From positions 199,486,506 through 199,550,505 of the forward strand of contig NC_090023.1 in the NCBI RefSeq assembly GCF_037176765.1: 64,000 nucleotides of DNA, written 5' to 3'. Every line of letters starts with the position of its first letter. The first letter of the stretch is position 1. A program made the position numbers and the translations under genes. Of the stretch, positions 24,962-38,500 are shown in pieces. A model generated the notes under the pieces. It did not search any database and was not told the DNA's origin. It worked only from the letters and a program-made list of their open reading frames with translations. Origin of the DNA: Anolis sagrei (Eukaryota > Chordata > Lepidosauria > Squamata > Anolidae).

Positions 24962-25284
24962 TATTTCGGTTTATTAGATAACACTATCAATCTGCATGGC
25001 TGTTAGGGGAAAATGTCATTTGAGTTCAAGTGAGAGGGATATATATGGGAAAATCACAGGTGTGTTGCTCCAAGTACTCCAATTTGCAAAAGCACCACAC
25101 ATTTTCCCCATACTCACATTATCACTATAAGCAGAGATAGGTCTCAGACATTTCTCCTGCGTCATGAAGGTTCCAAGCACCACAGGAACTGAGAGACCTA
25201 TTTACTCACCTCTTTGCCATATCAGCAATTTGTCCTTAAATCTCAGAGCTCATCAGGGAGCCCAGGAATCCCATACTTGGGAAC

Positions 25285-25543
25285 TTTTTTTGTGTTGTGT
25301 CAGGAGCAACTTGAGAAACTGCAAGTCGCTTCTGCTGTGAGAGAATTGGCTGTCTGCAAGGATGTTGCCCAGGGGATGCCCAGATGTTTTTGATGTTTTA
25401 CCATCCTTGTGGGAGGCTTCTCTCATGTCCCCACATGAGAAGCTGGAGCTCATCCGTGCTCTCCGCGGATTTGAACCTGCGACCTGTCAGTCTTCAGTCC
25501 TGCCAGCACAGGGGTTTAGCCCACTGCGCAACCGGGGGCTCCT
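25285..25543 (-). mobile_element. Squamate tRNA-SINE, antisense
   Basis: 'tgtcaggagcaacttgagaa' tail, 'tttgaacctgcgacctgtca' B-box and 'gcgcaaccgggggctcc' head in reverse. Flanks acttgggaac (25275-25284) and acttggaaac (25545-25554) match 9 of 10. Confidence 0.85.
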
Positions 25544-25554
25544 GACTTGGAAAC

Positions 25555-27854
25555 TGTGACCATAGGTGTAATCCTCCCAAGTGCCCATTATATCCTAGCC
25601 ATGCCCAAATTCTATCCTCAGATTCCCCCAGGGGGTGGACACACCAAGCATCTGATGAACTTCAGATTTAACCAATGACACGAGTGAAATTTCCGCCAGA
25701 CTGCTTAGCCAATTGGCAACTGAGATTTAAAGACCTTTACATTCCAGCCAATCCACGGCCAGGCATGGGTGAGCCTCCACATCCAATGAAACCTTCACCA
25801 ATAGCCTCTATTCCTCATGTTTCCGAATTAACTTTTCAATAAAATGTTCCAGTTTGGGCTTGAGGGACATGCTGGGTTTGGAAAACAGAGCTGAATAAAC
25901 TAATTTCTGTTCTACTTTTGGCTTTTGTTGCGTGAATTTGTTTGGGCTGATCCAGAGCTGCTCCACACTGGGAAAGAACCAGACTTTTTTTTGACAACAC
26001 ATGCTTTCATTTATCCACATCCAACAAAATGTGTTTTCTCTAGATACAATTGCATGATCCTATATGTTCATGATTATCCAGTTATTGTGTATCCATAGTA
26101 ACATAGCCCCTGTAAATATGAAGTTCATACCATAGTCATCATGACAATCACATATTATGTAGCACATTCTGCTTTTCAAGTGTTGAGCATGGTTTGAAAC
26201 AATGAGACAATGAGATTTTATTTCCATACTAGTGTGTGGGTATGGGTGTGAATATATAACATGCATATTCCTTTTTTCAAATGTTTATATCCTGCCGAAT
26301 ATCACACAATTTTAAAAACCGAGTATGTCATAAATGTGTTATTTAAAAATGCATAAAAATATTCTCTCTATAAAATATATAAAATATCCACTACCACCAC
26401 CCCCCAAAAAGATAAAGAGTACATGGAAAGAAAGAAAAATGAAGCAAGAGAAATATCCAGGAAAACAGAAACGCTATTGTTCTATGACAAAAAGTAAACT
26501 TCCTAGTTACAGATGTGATGTTAGTCAAACTTTAAAATATGCTAGATCATCATATATATGTGTGTACAGGCACACAACCATGCTTGTATATTGAAGAAAA
26601 AGGTTCAAGATGGTGTGGCGTGAGAGGTTTTCTAATCAGAAGGTTGCATACAGCTCTGTAAACATCAGCAGTACCATGGACTATTTTTCATTGCAGTTCT
26701 AATGTTTCTTTGAGAGCCAGAAATTATTACCCTCATTGTTATTATTTAACACAAGCCATAAGGCTTATCTCCAATACGCTGATTTCAACAATTTGTCAAA
26801 CCCTATCAGAAATGGGATGCATTTAGAAACGGGTAACTTTTGTCCCTACATACGAAACCAGATTTCAAAACACGGAAAATGCTTGTTATTGTTAAAGCCC
26901 TTTCACACTTTGACTGTAACCCTTGATTAATAGAAAAGGCTCATTGGAAATGCATGAAATTAATTTCTGAAATGTTGCATCAAACTGGATGTGATAACAC
27001 TGGCCAAGACACATTCAGATGCCTCAAATGATGCCCTGTTTCTGGGTATATTTAACCCGTTGATTCCAAAAATGGCACCGGCTTTCCCCTATCCACTCTA
27101 GTTCTTGAGATACTGACCATATTCCATCTATCGGTTGAAATCTACTTTCCCATAGAAAATGATAACCATATCTGAGAAACCAGAGCTGATGTGGTCTATC
27201 CAATGCAATTTTCTGAATCAGTGCTTCAAAGAATCATGGGAACACACTTAAAAACCAAGACACCATGAATTTTGTTGTTGGGCTGTGTAATCAATGTGGA
27301 GGACAAAGGACAGAAGATAGGAAGGGAAGGAGGGAAACCTGCCATATTTCAAGAGAGAACTGAATAAGAAACCCATTAATATGCTGATATGATCAAATAA
27401 AAAAAAGAACCTTCAATATTTTGCAGCAGTTTTGTAATCTCTTTGGAAATTACATGTGATCCATGTCTTCACATAGTGAAAATATAGGATGGCTCCCATA
27501 TCTACGAGGAATAATTTCTGAATTTACCATGGCTAATGAGTCCTATTCAAAAGAATGACTTGTGCCAGAAGTTACTATAGAGTGACTTCTTTATAGCAAA
27601 TTCATCTCTAGGAATTTGCTAGATCCTCCCAGACAATTCTTTGGTAATATCTGGTATTATACCATAGAATTACTTGGAAGACTGTAACATACCTAGAGAA
27701 AACATATATTTTCTGATGTTAGTACATGAAACAGGTTCTGGTCATATTGTATCTTCTCATGGGTCCACCACATGGTAATATGTTACCTATGTTGCAGTGA
27801 TGGATGAAAACCACATTAGGGGGAGAAAATACCTATGATAAATTGATCTTGATA
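25555..27854. other. CUZD1 / DMBT1-like intergenic spacer
   Basis: No coding homology seen. At about 27055-27225 there is a fragment of the hAT family at 7577 and 44683 (shared 'agagctgatgtggtctatcc'). The rest is AT-rich without recognised structure. Confidence 0.5.
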
Positions 27855-28526
27855 TTAGGCTTGTGCAATTCAGCTGGAGGATGATCTATTTTTGGTATCT
27901 GCATTTCACTGAGTACCCAGATCTGTTTTCGGAAGCCTCCCGAAAATTGGCTAATGGAAAAATCTGTTTTAAGCTAGGCAACCGAAAGATCTGGCCCACT
28001 GGCGGGAAGGGGGAACTTCCGAGGCTCCCTTTTCCATTCCTGGGATCCTCTCCTATCTTCCTTTTGAGAGAGTCTGGGTTTGAAGAATAGGGTTAAGGAA
28101 GCACCCCTCCTGGGACCCTTCCCTATCTTCCTTTCGAGAGAGTCTGGGTTTGAAGAATGGGGTTAAGTAAGCACCCTTTCTGGGACGCTTTCCTATTGAG
28201 AGAGTCTGGGTTTGAAGTACGGTGTTGAGGAAGCATACCTCCTGGGAGTCTTTCCTATTTTCCTTTCAAGGGAGTCTTGGTTTGAAGAACAGGGTTAAGG
28301 AAGCATCTCTCCTGGGAAACTTTCCTATCTTCCTTTCAGTGGAGTTGGGGTTTGAAGAACAGGGTTAAGGAGGCATGTGCTGCATGCTCCCGAATAGAAG
28401 GGAAGAAGCTGCATGCATTAAGGGCTGTTTCGGGCTGAGCCCTTATCGTTATGACTAGCTGAACAGGCCGAACAAGCTAGATTGGCTGAAGCGAACCGAC
28501 CAAACCAAATCCATGCACAAGCCTAA
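27855..28526. mobile_element. hAT MITE with perfect 13-bp inverted ends
   Basis: Ends TTAGGCTTGTGCA and TGCACAAGCCTAA are exact inverted repeats. If the element starts at TAGGC, the flanking 8-mers cttgatat and attgatat match 7 of 8. Interior: about five imperfect direct repeats of 60-65 bases ('gagtctgggtttgaagaa', 'gggttaaggaagca') between 28060 and 28375. Confidence 0.8.
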
Positions 28527-28571
28527 TTGATATGCTTAGAGACACACAAAAATAACACTTTCCCAATTAGA

Positions 28572-28577
28572 TTTATT
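28572..28577 (-). terminator. DMBT1-like polyadenylation signal (AATAAA on - strand)
   Basis: TTTATT on the + strand, about 257 bases beyond the stop at 28834, just before a hAT MITE at 27855-28526. Confidence 0.4.
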
Positions 28578-28833
28578 TCTTGTGTTAAGTTACTGATCCA
28601 ATTCATTTTAGCAATGTAAAGCAAAAGATTGCATAGCTCTTTTGTAATGAATCACAAGACAGCAGGAAATTTAGACAAAAAAGGGAGATTTGTGTATCAA
28701 ACTGTGCCCAAATCAATGGAACTGTTCACCTGAATGATTAATGTAATCTGATTCATTTTACAAGTATTCTCACTGTACTTGGTGGGAATGAGCAAGTCAC
28801 TACACTCAAGCTGTCAGGGTTCATGTCTTCAGG

Positions 28834-31800
28834 TTACTCAAGTTTCAGTGGCCCAAGAACTTGCAGCTGTTCTTGCTCTGAGCTTGCTTCCCTTGTTTTC
28901 CTAGAAAGGCAGCCTTGGTAGCATCGAGAGGAATAATCATATCTGCGACACACCACTATTTTGCACTGTAGGTAAACTCTGGAATATCTGCTGAAAATCC
29001 TGGAAGGTTTAAATCTCAAGCGGGTAGCCCTCCCATTTTGTGCGAAATAATCGGTGTGGGTATCACGACTGTCTGAGCACCTGAAAGAAAGGAAGAATGT
29101 GATTCGTTTGTTCTTTGTTATGCATGTAATAGATTATCATACTTGCATTATACTATCCATATGGTTTATCTTTTTTAGCTGCTTAGATCTGAGGATATCA
29201 AAGCCATTTACAACACTAATAAAACATGCAATCTGTGCAGCCCACAAAATTAAAATATAACAGATGGTATTGTGTTGTAAATTATATCATTGTAATTACA
29301 GTAGCGAATTTACTATGTAAGCAAGTCAGTTATGTGACTATTGGACATGTTTTGATACACAACATGTTTTTAATATACATGTTCCAATGCACAAAGTCTC
29401 CTGTTGCACTGTGTGAGACTCTGTGGCATAATGGAAATTCTTGTGTGATGCCCTCATTGTGCATTGTCACAATTCATTGGCATGGCTGTATATTGTGCCA
29501 ACAACAGAGTCCCATCATTATAAAGTTAAATTATCACAATTCATGTTTATAACCTCAATTGCTGACTGGCCAAGAACAGTGGTTCTCAACCTTTAGTCTA
29601 TCAGGTGCTTTGGATCTCAGTTCCCAGCAATCCTAATAGCTGGTAAGCGGATGGAGTTGAAGTCCAAAACACCTGGAGGACCAAAGACTGGGCAACACTG
29701 GTCAAGAAGAAGGTTCATAAAAATAGCTGCATCTTTAGCATGCATCTAAAAAGAATTTTTGAAAGAGTTTTCTACATCAAAAGAAAAAATGTTCTATGTT
29801 TGGATGCCACATGGAATAGTAATAGTTCTGACACAAGGTAAGCAATACATTTGGCAGGTGAGTGTGCCTTCCTTATGACAAAAGGATTGGTTTTTAAATC
29901 ACTTTATGTTTTCTTAGCTTAATGTTTGCTTAATGATTATACTGAAAATTAAACTGACCTTGGGAGGCATCCAAATGTTACAGAATCTTAATGAAAATGA
30001 TTGGTGAGTGTTTCAGTTTCTTAACCCCCCCCCTTTCTGCATATTTCTAATATCGATTCATATGCACAAACTTAATGAATTTGATCCAAAATATGAATTA
30101 AAAACAGAATTATGCACAGCCCTAATGGCTAATATAGTATGTCATAATAAACTAAAAATGTTGAAACATTTTTTCAATATGTTGAAAGATTTTATCAAAC
30201 TTCCTATGTGTACTACTATTGAAGGGGAAGAGTCATATTGATAAAAATGTTTCAACATTTTTTTGATAGAGTATGCAAAGTCCCAAGCCTAAAGCATAAC
30301 TTTTCAAATATAAGAAAATATCAAAAAACAAAAACAAACAACCACAGCTCAACTCAAAGTATGGTTTCACCATTGCTCTTTAAATTAAGAAGACATCATG
30401 TAGGGCGATAAAAGCCTCTCTTTCTCTATCTTTTCATGAGTTATAAGCAGATCTATTAGTGAAGCGGAGAAATGTTATGAAGACAGATCAAGGTGGTAGA
30501 TAGATAAATACACAATCAGCTATGGGTAAATAACTAAGTAATAGAGAGACCAAACAGACAAAAAGATGAAAGATTTCCAGTTGGGAAGGTTAGAAAAGAC
30601 AAGTAGTGCTAAGGAGGGAAAAAGGAAAATACATTGCGGATATGTTTGGTAACAAAAGAAATGAAATAAAGCTGGGCTTTGAATAAGTTGGCAAAATAGA
30701 GCAATAAGAAAGGGTGGATGAGGACCACATAAAAGCTGGTTGTCTTGCATACCTAGTATTTCCTCAAAATACTGAGAAATTAGCTTTAGGTAAGATATTT
30801 GGAAAGACTGATTTGCTGTTTGTTCTTCCTTACCCATGCTTTATGATATCATATGACCCAATACCGAAGTGATTGGCATTAGGAGAAGCCACACATGTAT
30901 CCACAAATAATATCAGGTTCCTATTAAAACTATAGAAAGTAGCTTGGAAAGATGAGTCCTGCATCTCATTTATAAAGTAATTCAAGTTGTTCCATGGGTG
31001 CCGAAATGAATCTGAGTCAAAGAATGAGCATTTCATATACACTTGTGTATTTTGCTTTTGAACGTTTTTTGTGGAGTCACGCTCATCCACATTGCGTGCT
31101 ATTTCTGTCATTCGTCTTGGTTCCATTACGCAAGTGAAGCGGAATTGGGAATTTATGCTACTTCCAGAACTTCTGACACTGTTGGAGAAACTGCTAATTC
31201 TTCCAGCATTCTGTTAAAAAGTAAACAAATAGAGTTTTTCAAAAAGACAGAAGAATTCAGGTACTGTATAGGACAAACTGTGGTAATAATCTGATGGTTC
31301 TTACAAGGCCTTCTTTGATGCTTTTTCTCTCCCATAGCAACTGGCTCCAGCATTAAACCAAACAAGGTAGCCAAATCATATGGAAGAAAATTAGGATGGG
31401 GCAGGAGCTGTTTCTCTTGAGTCCTTCCTTCTATTTTTTTCCCTTAGCTACTGCCATCCTCCAATGTCAACATCGATGAAAGATGGTGGAGGAGAGCAAT
31501 GCAGAGAACCATCTTACCATTTTTCCTAGTGCTTTTTAAAAGAAAAGCTTGTGGCATTATATAAGCAATGGTGCAAAGGAAATAATATTTCAAGTTTAGG
31601 CCAGACCTCTACATTCACTGGGGTTAGGTGTACCAAAGTTAAAAATCTCAAATTAAAAATGCTATTTTGTTAACCTGAAAGAACATCTCTCTAGGAATTT
31701 CTTGGTAATCTGGCATGAGTCTATGATCACTTTCTGGAAGAAGTTGACTACAGAGTTATACTGGAGGACCTAGCGATTTCTAGAGAAAATGTTTTCATCA

Positions 31801-32553
31801 AATCCATGAATAATCAAATTAACAAACATCAAAGCCACAAATGTACATGTAAATACTGCTTTGTTTTTGTTTTCTCTTACCCATCCTTTGTTACAACATA
31901 TCTCTCAATATTAGTATGGTTTCTTTGCTAGAAAAAGAATAGCACCTTGCTAATGAAAAATATTTGCACCAACTTCGTTATTGAAAAAAATCTCTGCAAT
32001 TCTACTTTAGCCATTGTGAACAGAAAGCTTTGAGATGTTGCAGTATAGATCACATACTTGCTGCCCCAACTACTTAGCACTTCATAACTATTTTTAATGT
32101 CAACAGTCCAAATTCCCCTGTTTCCACCAAGGTTGTGATTCCCACTCAATGTGTGGGCATTTGACTTACCACCTTATCACATTGAGAAAGGATCATAGGA
32201 CTCTTAGCTTCTTTTCAAGTCCCTATCTTGGCTTTTAAAGCTAAAATGTTTGAATGTGTTTTTGTCTCAGAATTAATGATAAGAGATTTTTTAATTTTTT
32301 TGAAATTCTCCTTCTTAAAACTAAGAAAGTAAGGAGCTCATATATTATACTGATATTTGGTAGATTTGATGTCTTACCTCACGTCTTGTATCACAACCAT
32401 CATATGGAATATAGAATATAATTTGTTGTCTTGTAACCACAGGTTTGCAGGCAGGGTCACTTAAGTACCATTGACACTGAGAGCCACATTTTGATGTGAG
32501 ATAATCTCGTTCAATAACTGCCTTCATGTAGTCTGGCAGGCATGAAAGTGTTA
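28834..32553 (-). CDS. ZP domain, three exons and C-terminus (DMBT1-like)
   Basis: Exon 32553-32378 (176 nt): [20 protein letters not shown], ending [11 protein letters not shown]. Exon 31210-30834 (377 nt): starts [12 protein letters not shown] and contains [11 protein letters not shown] and [15 protein letters not shown]. Exon 29080-28834: [32 protein letters not shown] and a minimal furin-like RKTR, then LGPLKLE and TAA. These exons match CUZD1 exons 6-8 in phase (0 and 2), size and motifs, so the two genes share an ancestral ZP module. There is no transmembrane exon, so release after processing is expected. Confidence 0.9.
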
Positions 32554-35500
32554 CTGGACAATGGGGGAAAAAAAAGCAAAATCAGAAAACAGAAGCAAAT
32601 GTAAAAAATATATAATTAGGATATATGCATATTTGCCAATCGTTTAAAAGAATAATTCAGATGGTACACTAGACCCCCTGTGTAGGGAATTTATATTTAC
32701 AGTGAAGACAGTATTGTTTTGTTTTTATGACATTGTTTCTCAATTGTTCATATTTGCTAGATCGCTGGAACATTGTTTTGTTTCAATGAATGGCTTTAGT
32801 ACAAGACACTATATAAAATTAAGGTGTATGACTATTCAGATATACAATGCCGCCAGACCTTACTGGACCAAGCCCTGGGAAATTTTGATTAGCAGGGACT
32901 GTGATATCCTTTAGATTCCCTCAGAATCCTCATAGAAGCTGGAAAGAAAATAGGTCTCCACAGCAACACTTTATTCTTATGAAATATCTCTGTTGTAGAT
33001 CAAAATATTTTAGACTTGAGGGGAAAGAACAATTTGTTTTATAAAAAGATTAAAACTATTAGACTAGAAGTTGTATAGCAACCTCATGAGATGGGGCTGA
33101 TTTCGGTATTGAAGACTTACACACTGCATTTCTGTTCCTAATTAGTTTATGGGTTGAGTTCTGATCTTGTCATAAATACTAGGCCTGGGTAACAACGGAA
33201 AAATTTGTTTCTAAAATCGATTCGTTTTTTGGGGGTTTTTGCGTTTCGTTATTTAAAATAATTACAAAATTTTCCTTTTAAAAAGTTCGATATTTATGAA
33301 ATTTCGTAAATGTGAAAAAAATTACAAAACATTAACGAATCGATTTCCGAAACAATAACGAATCGATTCGTTAATGGCGGACGCGACCGCGAAATACGCT
33401 AAAAAACCTCCAAAAACCTCTGAAGCTTCCCTCTCCCTCTGTTGTTGACTGTTGGTGTGATATTATAATTTTTTCCACTAATTAAACAAAAAACAACCAT
33501 AAAACTTGCCCCAGACATGCGGAAATAATAACGAAACGACCTCAAAACAATAACGAAACAAATACAATAACAAAATACGAAGCATTTACAAAACTATTTA
33601 AAAATTCGTTTTTTAAAAAAATTGCTCCAGAATGGTTCGTTATCGTTTTGTAATTAAAAAAATTAACGAATTATTAACGAATTACGAATTAACGAAACGA
33701 AACCGCCCAGCCCTAATAAATACTATTAAGATCTTGAAAACTAAATATTTGAACACCAAAAGTAGGATTTTTCATGCTTCTTTTCTACAAATGAGATTTT
33801 TTTTCTATAGATTATAATTTGGTTTTAGTAAACCAATGGTTGGATTTTATATACATTCATAACAATAGGGTTTTGAGTGAATAACAAGAAATTTTACCAG
33901 GATCTGAGGTTGTATCATTCACAGGAGCTATTAAAGAAAAACAACAGAAGACATTATTTCATAACATTGTTTTATGAAGCTTGCACTACAGTATATTTTA
34001 GGAGTGATGTCTAAATGATTCTGCAACACATGGCGTACACGCAAATCATATCAGTGCAGCTTAGACTTTGGAAATATCAGACACAACTGTTGCCTTTTCT
34101 CACTACAGAATTATAGCACCATAATTCTACTTTGAATGCCATAGTCTAATGGAGATGTGGGATTTGCAGTTGAGAGAGAGGCGAACCAGAACTCTAGTAC
34201 CTTACTAAAGTAATCAAATCCCAGAATATCATAGGATGTCATAGTATTACAACTGTATACTGAAGTGTGGTGGGGGCTCCTTCTTTGGAGGATTTTTAAA
34301 CAGAGGCTAGATGGCCTCTTTTGGGGGTGCTTTGGTTGTGTTTTTTTCTTGCATGGAAGGAAATTGGAATGGTTGGCCCATGGGTCTCTTCCAACTCTAT
34401 GATTCTATGAAAGGGCCCATTCAAATCAAAACAACACTGTGTGGCACTGTTGTTGGGCAGCATATCTCCAACTCTATGACAGAAGTTTCCAATAGCTCAT
34501 GAGATATTTTTCTGACTCTCCTTACTCTGAGGATCCCTTGGAGCCAAGCACTGAAGAAATTCACAGATGTGGAAAGCAACCAAAGCAACAATAGCCTTCC
34601 TGGGTAAGGAGTAATCATTATCCAGCCTCCCAATAGGACCGGCTGTGGATGTTTCAAGCAAAGTCACGCAACTATGCCTGTAGTACCTCCTGCTTTTCCC
34701 CAAGTTGAATGGAATTTCAGCCGCATCAATGTATTTCCCTTAATATGGGAAATTATGTGTCAGCAGGATAAAATCAGGTGTCTTTAGAAGCCAGGACACA
34801 ATTGAAGACTGTGCTGTACTAGTTTCTAATACAGTACTCCTGAAGCTAACAGGGCAAACCTATGCTGGTTGTATAGCAGAAAAAACTGGAATCACAGTGA
34901 GTGCCAAAACTAAGCATTAGCATACACATGGCTGTAAGCCCAAATGGCAGGCTGTAGGTCCAGATCCCCTTTCCACGAGATATTATTAAGTGTTGTTTTC
35001 TTATGCCTATCAGTATGTTCCCATTTTCCTTCCTTCCTACCAGTAACAGTAATGATTACAGCAAGGGACAAGAAAATGCAGAGCCTCACGAAGACCTGAA
35101 TTATATATAGAGAGTATATAGGGCTAGATAAATGGTTATGGTTTTGGCGGAGGTCACATATTTATTGTAATGCTTAACTTGATTCTGCATTTTAATTTAT
35201 GAGCTAACCTAGATATTTTTTAAATGGATTTATATACAATGAGTTATAAAAGACCATCTAATTTCATCATCAATGTCACAAAAATAATGCTTACCTGCAG
35301 TAGTGGCCATCTTGGTAATACCTGGAGAAAGATATGAAACGAGAAGAAAAAAACGGATTTACTCACTATTAAAATAGCACAAATCTTGCAATACCATTAC
35401 AGCATAAAGCAAACATCAGGAAATTAATTTGGAAAAGTTTCCATGCATCTTGCTGATCTCATTTGTTTTCCATGGATTTAGATACAATAAGTTATAAAAG

Positions 35501-38500
35501 CCCATCTAATTTCATCATTAATAGTAAATGCATGAATTATTTGTATACCACAATAGCAATGCTTACCTGCAGTAGTGGCCATCTTGGTTATACCTGGAGA
35601 AAGATAAAAATGAGAAGAAATTGATTAAAATAGCTATTAAATTATTTGTATGACACTATTAAAATAGCACAAATCTTGCAACACCATTAGAACATATAGC
35701 AAACATCAGGAAATTAATTTGGAAACATTTCTATGCATCCTGCTGGTGTCAGGTGTTTTCCATTTACTTAATATGCCACTCTGTAAGGTCTATCAGTTAC
35801 TCTTCATCTTATCTTGAAGAGTAACTGATAGATGAGTGTCATAGTCTGTAAAGAGAATTATTGCAACATGTGAATCAGTGAAACATAGCCTCCTAAATGG
35901 TGACTCTGACTGTGTAAAATGTTGACCACTGAAGCCTGTCCCTCTGGCTAATGTAAGGAAAATGTGCAAGCGAATTCTCTTCCAAAGTCATATTCATACA
36001 GAGTTGTAATATGTTATTTGATATATCATGTTTACGATATGATAATGATAGAACTCAGATCCTAAGTATCTATCAGTGCAGCAAGACTAATCAGTGATGG
36101 TTTCACCTACAGTGTAGGTGTAGCTTCTCAGTTAACTCTTCTGTAAACAGCAACCATCACAGATCTGGTAAAGAGATTATAATAACTTGACTTGGTTCTG
36201 TCAATAGTCTGGAACTGCTTTTTCAAGTTGGAAGGAGTCTAAACTGAATTGTTACAGGATGCTCGTTTCTCCTATTTCCAGCCAGTAAGAATACCCAGTC
36301 TCCAACTTCCTGCTAAGATGAAGCAATAAAAACTAATGAGGATGAATATTTTGAGTTAAGAAGCAAGAGCCACTTCCTCTCTCCTTCTACTGAGCTATCA
36401 TTTAAAAAATTGTAAACTTATTGGCATCTGCTCCTGTTTTTTGTCCGCTAATGTAAAAAGGAGACAACATACATATACATAACTAGCTGTGCCCTGCCAC
36501 GCGTTGCTGTGGCCTATAGTAAAACTTATCAAAGTTGAGGTAGATATCTGGACTATTATGAAAGAGAGGTACCTACCTATTCCTTCCCCCTTTTCCTCCC
36601 CCTTTCTCTCCTTTCTTCCTTCTCTACCTCTTTCTTTCTTTCCTTCTTTCACTACTTGGTTTCATCCTTCTCTCTTTCCTTCATTCCCTCCCCCTTTCTT
36701 CCTTTGCCTTTCTTCCCTCCCTGTTTGCTTCCTTCTTTCACTTTTTATTTCCTTTTATTTCACCACCATCATAACAATAACAATAATGCAGTGCATTGCC
36801 TCTGGGACCTGACACCTCTTCCATTCCCCCTAAAAGGGTCTCATAGGAACAATAGCATAATAATAATAATAGAAATAACAACCTTTACCCGCCACGTGTT
36901 GCTGTGGCCAATCTTCCCTCTTTCCCTCCTTCTTTCCCTCCCTCCCTCCCTCCTTCCTTCTTTCCCATCTTTCCTTCTCCTCTTCTTTCTCTATCTCTTT
37001 CCTTCCTTCCCCCTTTTTCGTTCTCTTCTGCTGTCTCTCTTTTCTTTCCTTCCATCTTTCCTTTTCTTCTTCCTCTAACTTTCCTTCCTTCCCCCTTTTT
37101 CTTTACCTCCCTTTCTCTTTCTTCCTTCTTTCCTTCCTTCCTGTCTTTCCTAGATTTTGACAGGGCGGGAAGGGGTGGGGTGGGGTTTGGATGTGGCGTG
37201 AAGTAAAAGGAGGTAAGATTGGGGCAGGGGAGTGATGGAGCGTGGGGTTGTGTGTGTGTGTGCGGCAGCGAGGGGAGTCATGGAGCGTGGGGTTGCGTGT
37301 GTGTGTGCGGCGGCAGGGGGAGTGGGGTTGCGTGTGTGTGTGCGGTGGCGGGGGAGTGGGGTTGCGTGTGTGTGCGGCGGTGGGGGGAGTGATGGAGCGT
37401 GGGGTTGTGTGTGTGTGTGTGGTGGCGGGGGGAGTGGGGTTGTGTGTGTGTGTGCGGCGGCGGGGGGAGTGATGGAGCGTGGGGTTGTGTGTGTGTGTGC
37501 GACAGGGGGTGTGTGTGTGTGGGAAGCGGCGCGGCGGGGCTTGGAGTGGGCATGGTTTCCGCAGAGGGAACGTTGGCCGGAAGGCCATGTGCGCGCGCCA
37601 GGGAACTTGCGGCTGGGCGCCAATGCGCATGCTCAGTTGTTTTGCCGTTTCGTGAGTGTGTTGTTGTGTTGTTTTTCATTTTGAGTAGATATGTTTGTAC
37701 CTTGTGGGTTGTGTTATGGGCACGGGGATTTTGGTTAAGTTTCGTTGGGGGATTTTTGAGTTTTGTTGTTTTGCCGTTTTGTGAGTGTGTTGTTGTGTTG
37801 TTTTGCATTTTGAGTGGATATGTTTGTACCTTGTGGGTTGTGTTATGGGCACGGGGATTTTAGTTAAGTTTCGTTGAGAGATTTTTGAGTTTTGTTGTTT
37901 CGCCGTTTTGTGAGTGTGTTGTTGTGTTGTTTTTCATTTTGAGTAGATATGTTTGTACCTTGTGGGTTGTGTTATGGGCACGGGGATTTTAGTTAAGTTT
38001 CGTTGGGGTGGTTTTGAGTTTTGTTGTTTTGCCGTTTTGTGAGTGTGTTGTGTTGTTTTTCATTTTGAGTAGATATGTTTGTACCTTGTGGGTTGTGTTA
38101 TGGGCACGGGGATTTTAGTTAAGTTTCATTGAGGGATTTTTGAGTTTTGTTGTTTCGCCGTTTTGTGAGTGTGTTGTTGTGTTGTTTTTCATTTTGAGTA
38201 GATATGTTTGTACCTTGTGGGTTGTGTTATGGGCACGGGGATTTTAGTTAAGTTTCGTTGGGGTGGTTTTGAGTTTTGTTGTTTTGCCGTTTTGTGAGTG
38301 TGTTGTGTTGTTTTTCATTTTGAGTAGATATGTTTGTACCTTGTGGGTTGTGTTATGGGCACGGGGATTTTAGTTAAGTTTCGTTGAGGGATTTTTGAGT
38401 TTTGTTGTTTTGCTGTTTTGTGAGTGTGTTGTTGTGTTGTTTTTCATTTTGAATAGATATGTTTGTACCTTGTGGGTTGTGTTATGGGCACGGGGATTTT

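Larger units (their letters stand above)
35215..35765. repeat. Tandem duplication (about 270 bp x2) carrying a mini-exon
   Basis: Intron and exon together are duplicated: 'gatttatatacaatgagtta' near 35228 matches 'gatttagatacaataagtta' near 35477, and the region after the exon ('actattaaaatagcacaaat', 'aaacatcaggaaattaattt') also occurs twice. The copies differ by scattered substitutions and small indels. Confidence 0.85.

Noticed and set aside
36489-37206. Ser/Phe/Pro-rich frames of 100-140 aa
   Set aside because: Polypyrimidine tract translated; no start context or homology.
37232-37863. Open frames of 150 aa or more in both strands, rich in Val/Cys or Thr/His/Pro
   Set aside because: They follow the GT-rich minisatellite and 129-bp satellite; composition is purely repeat-driven and both strands are open.
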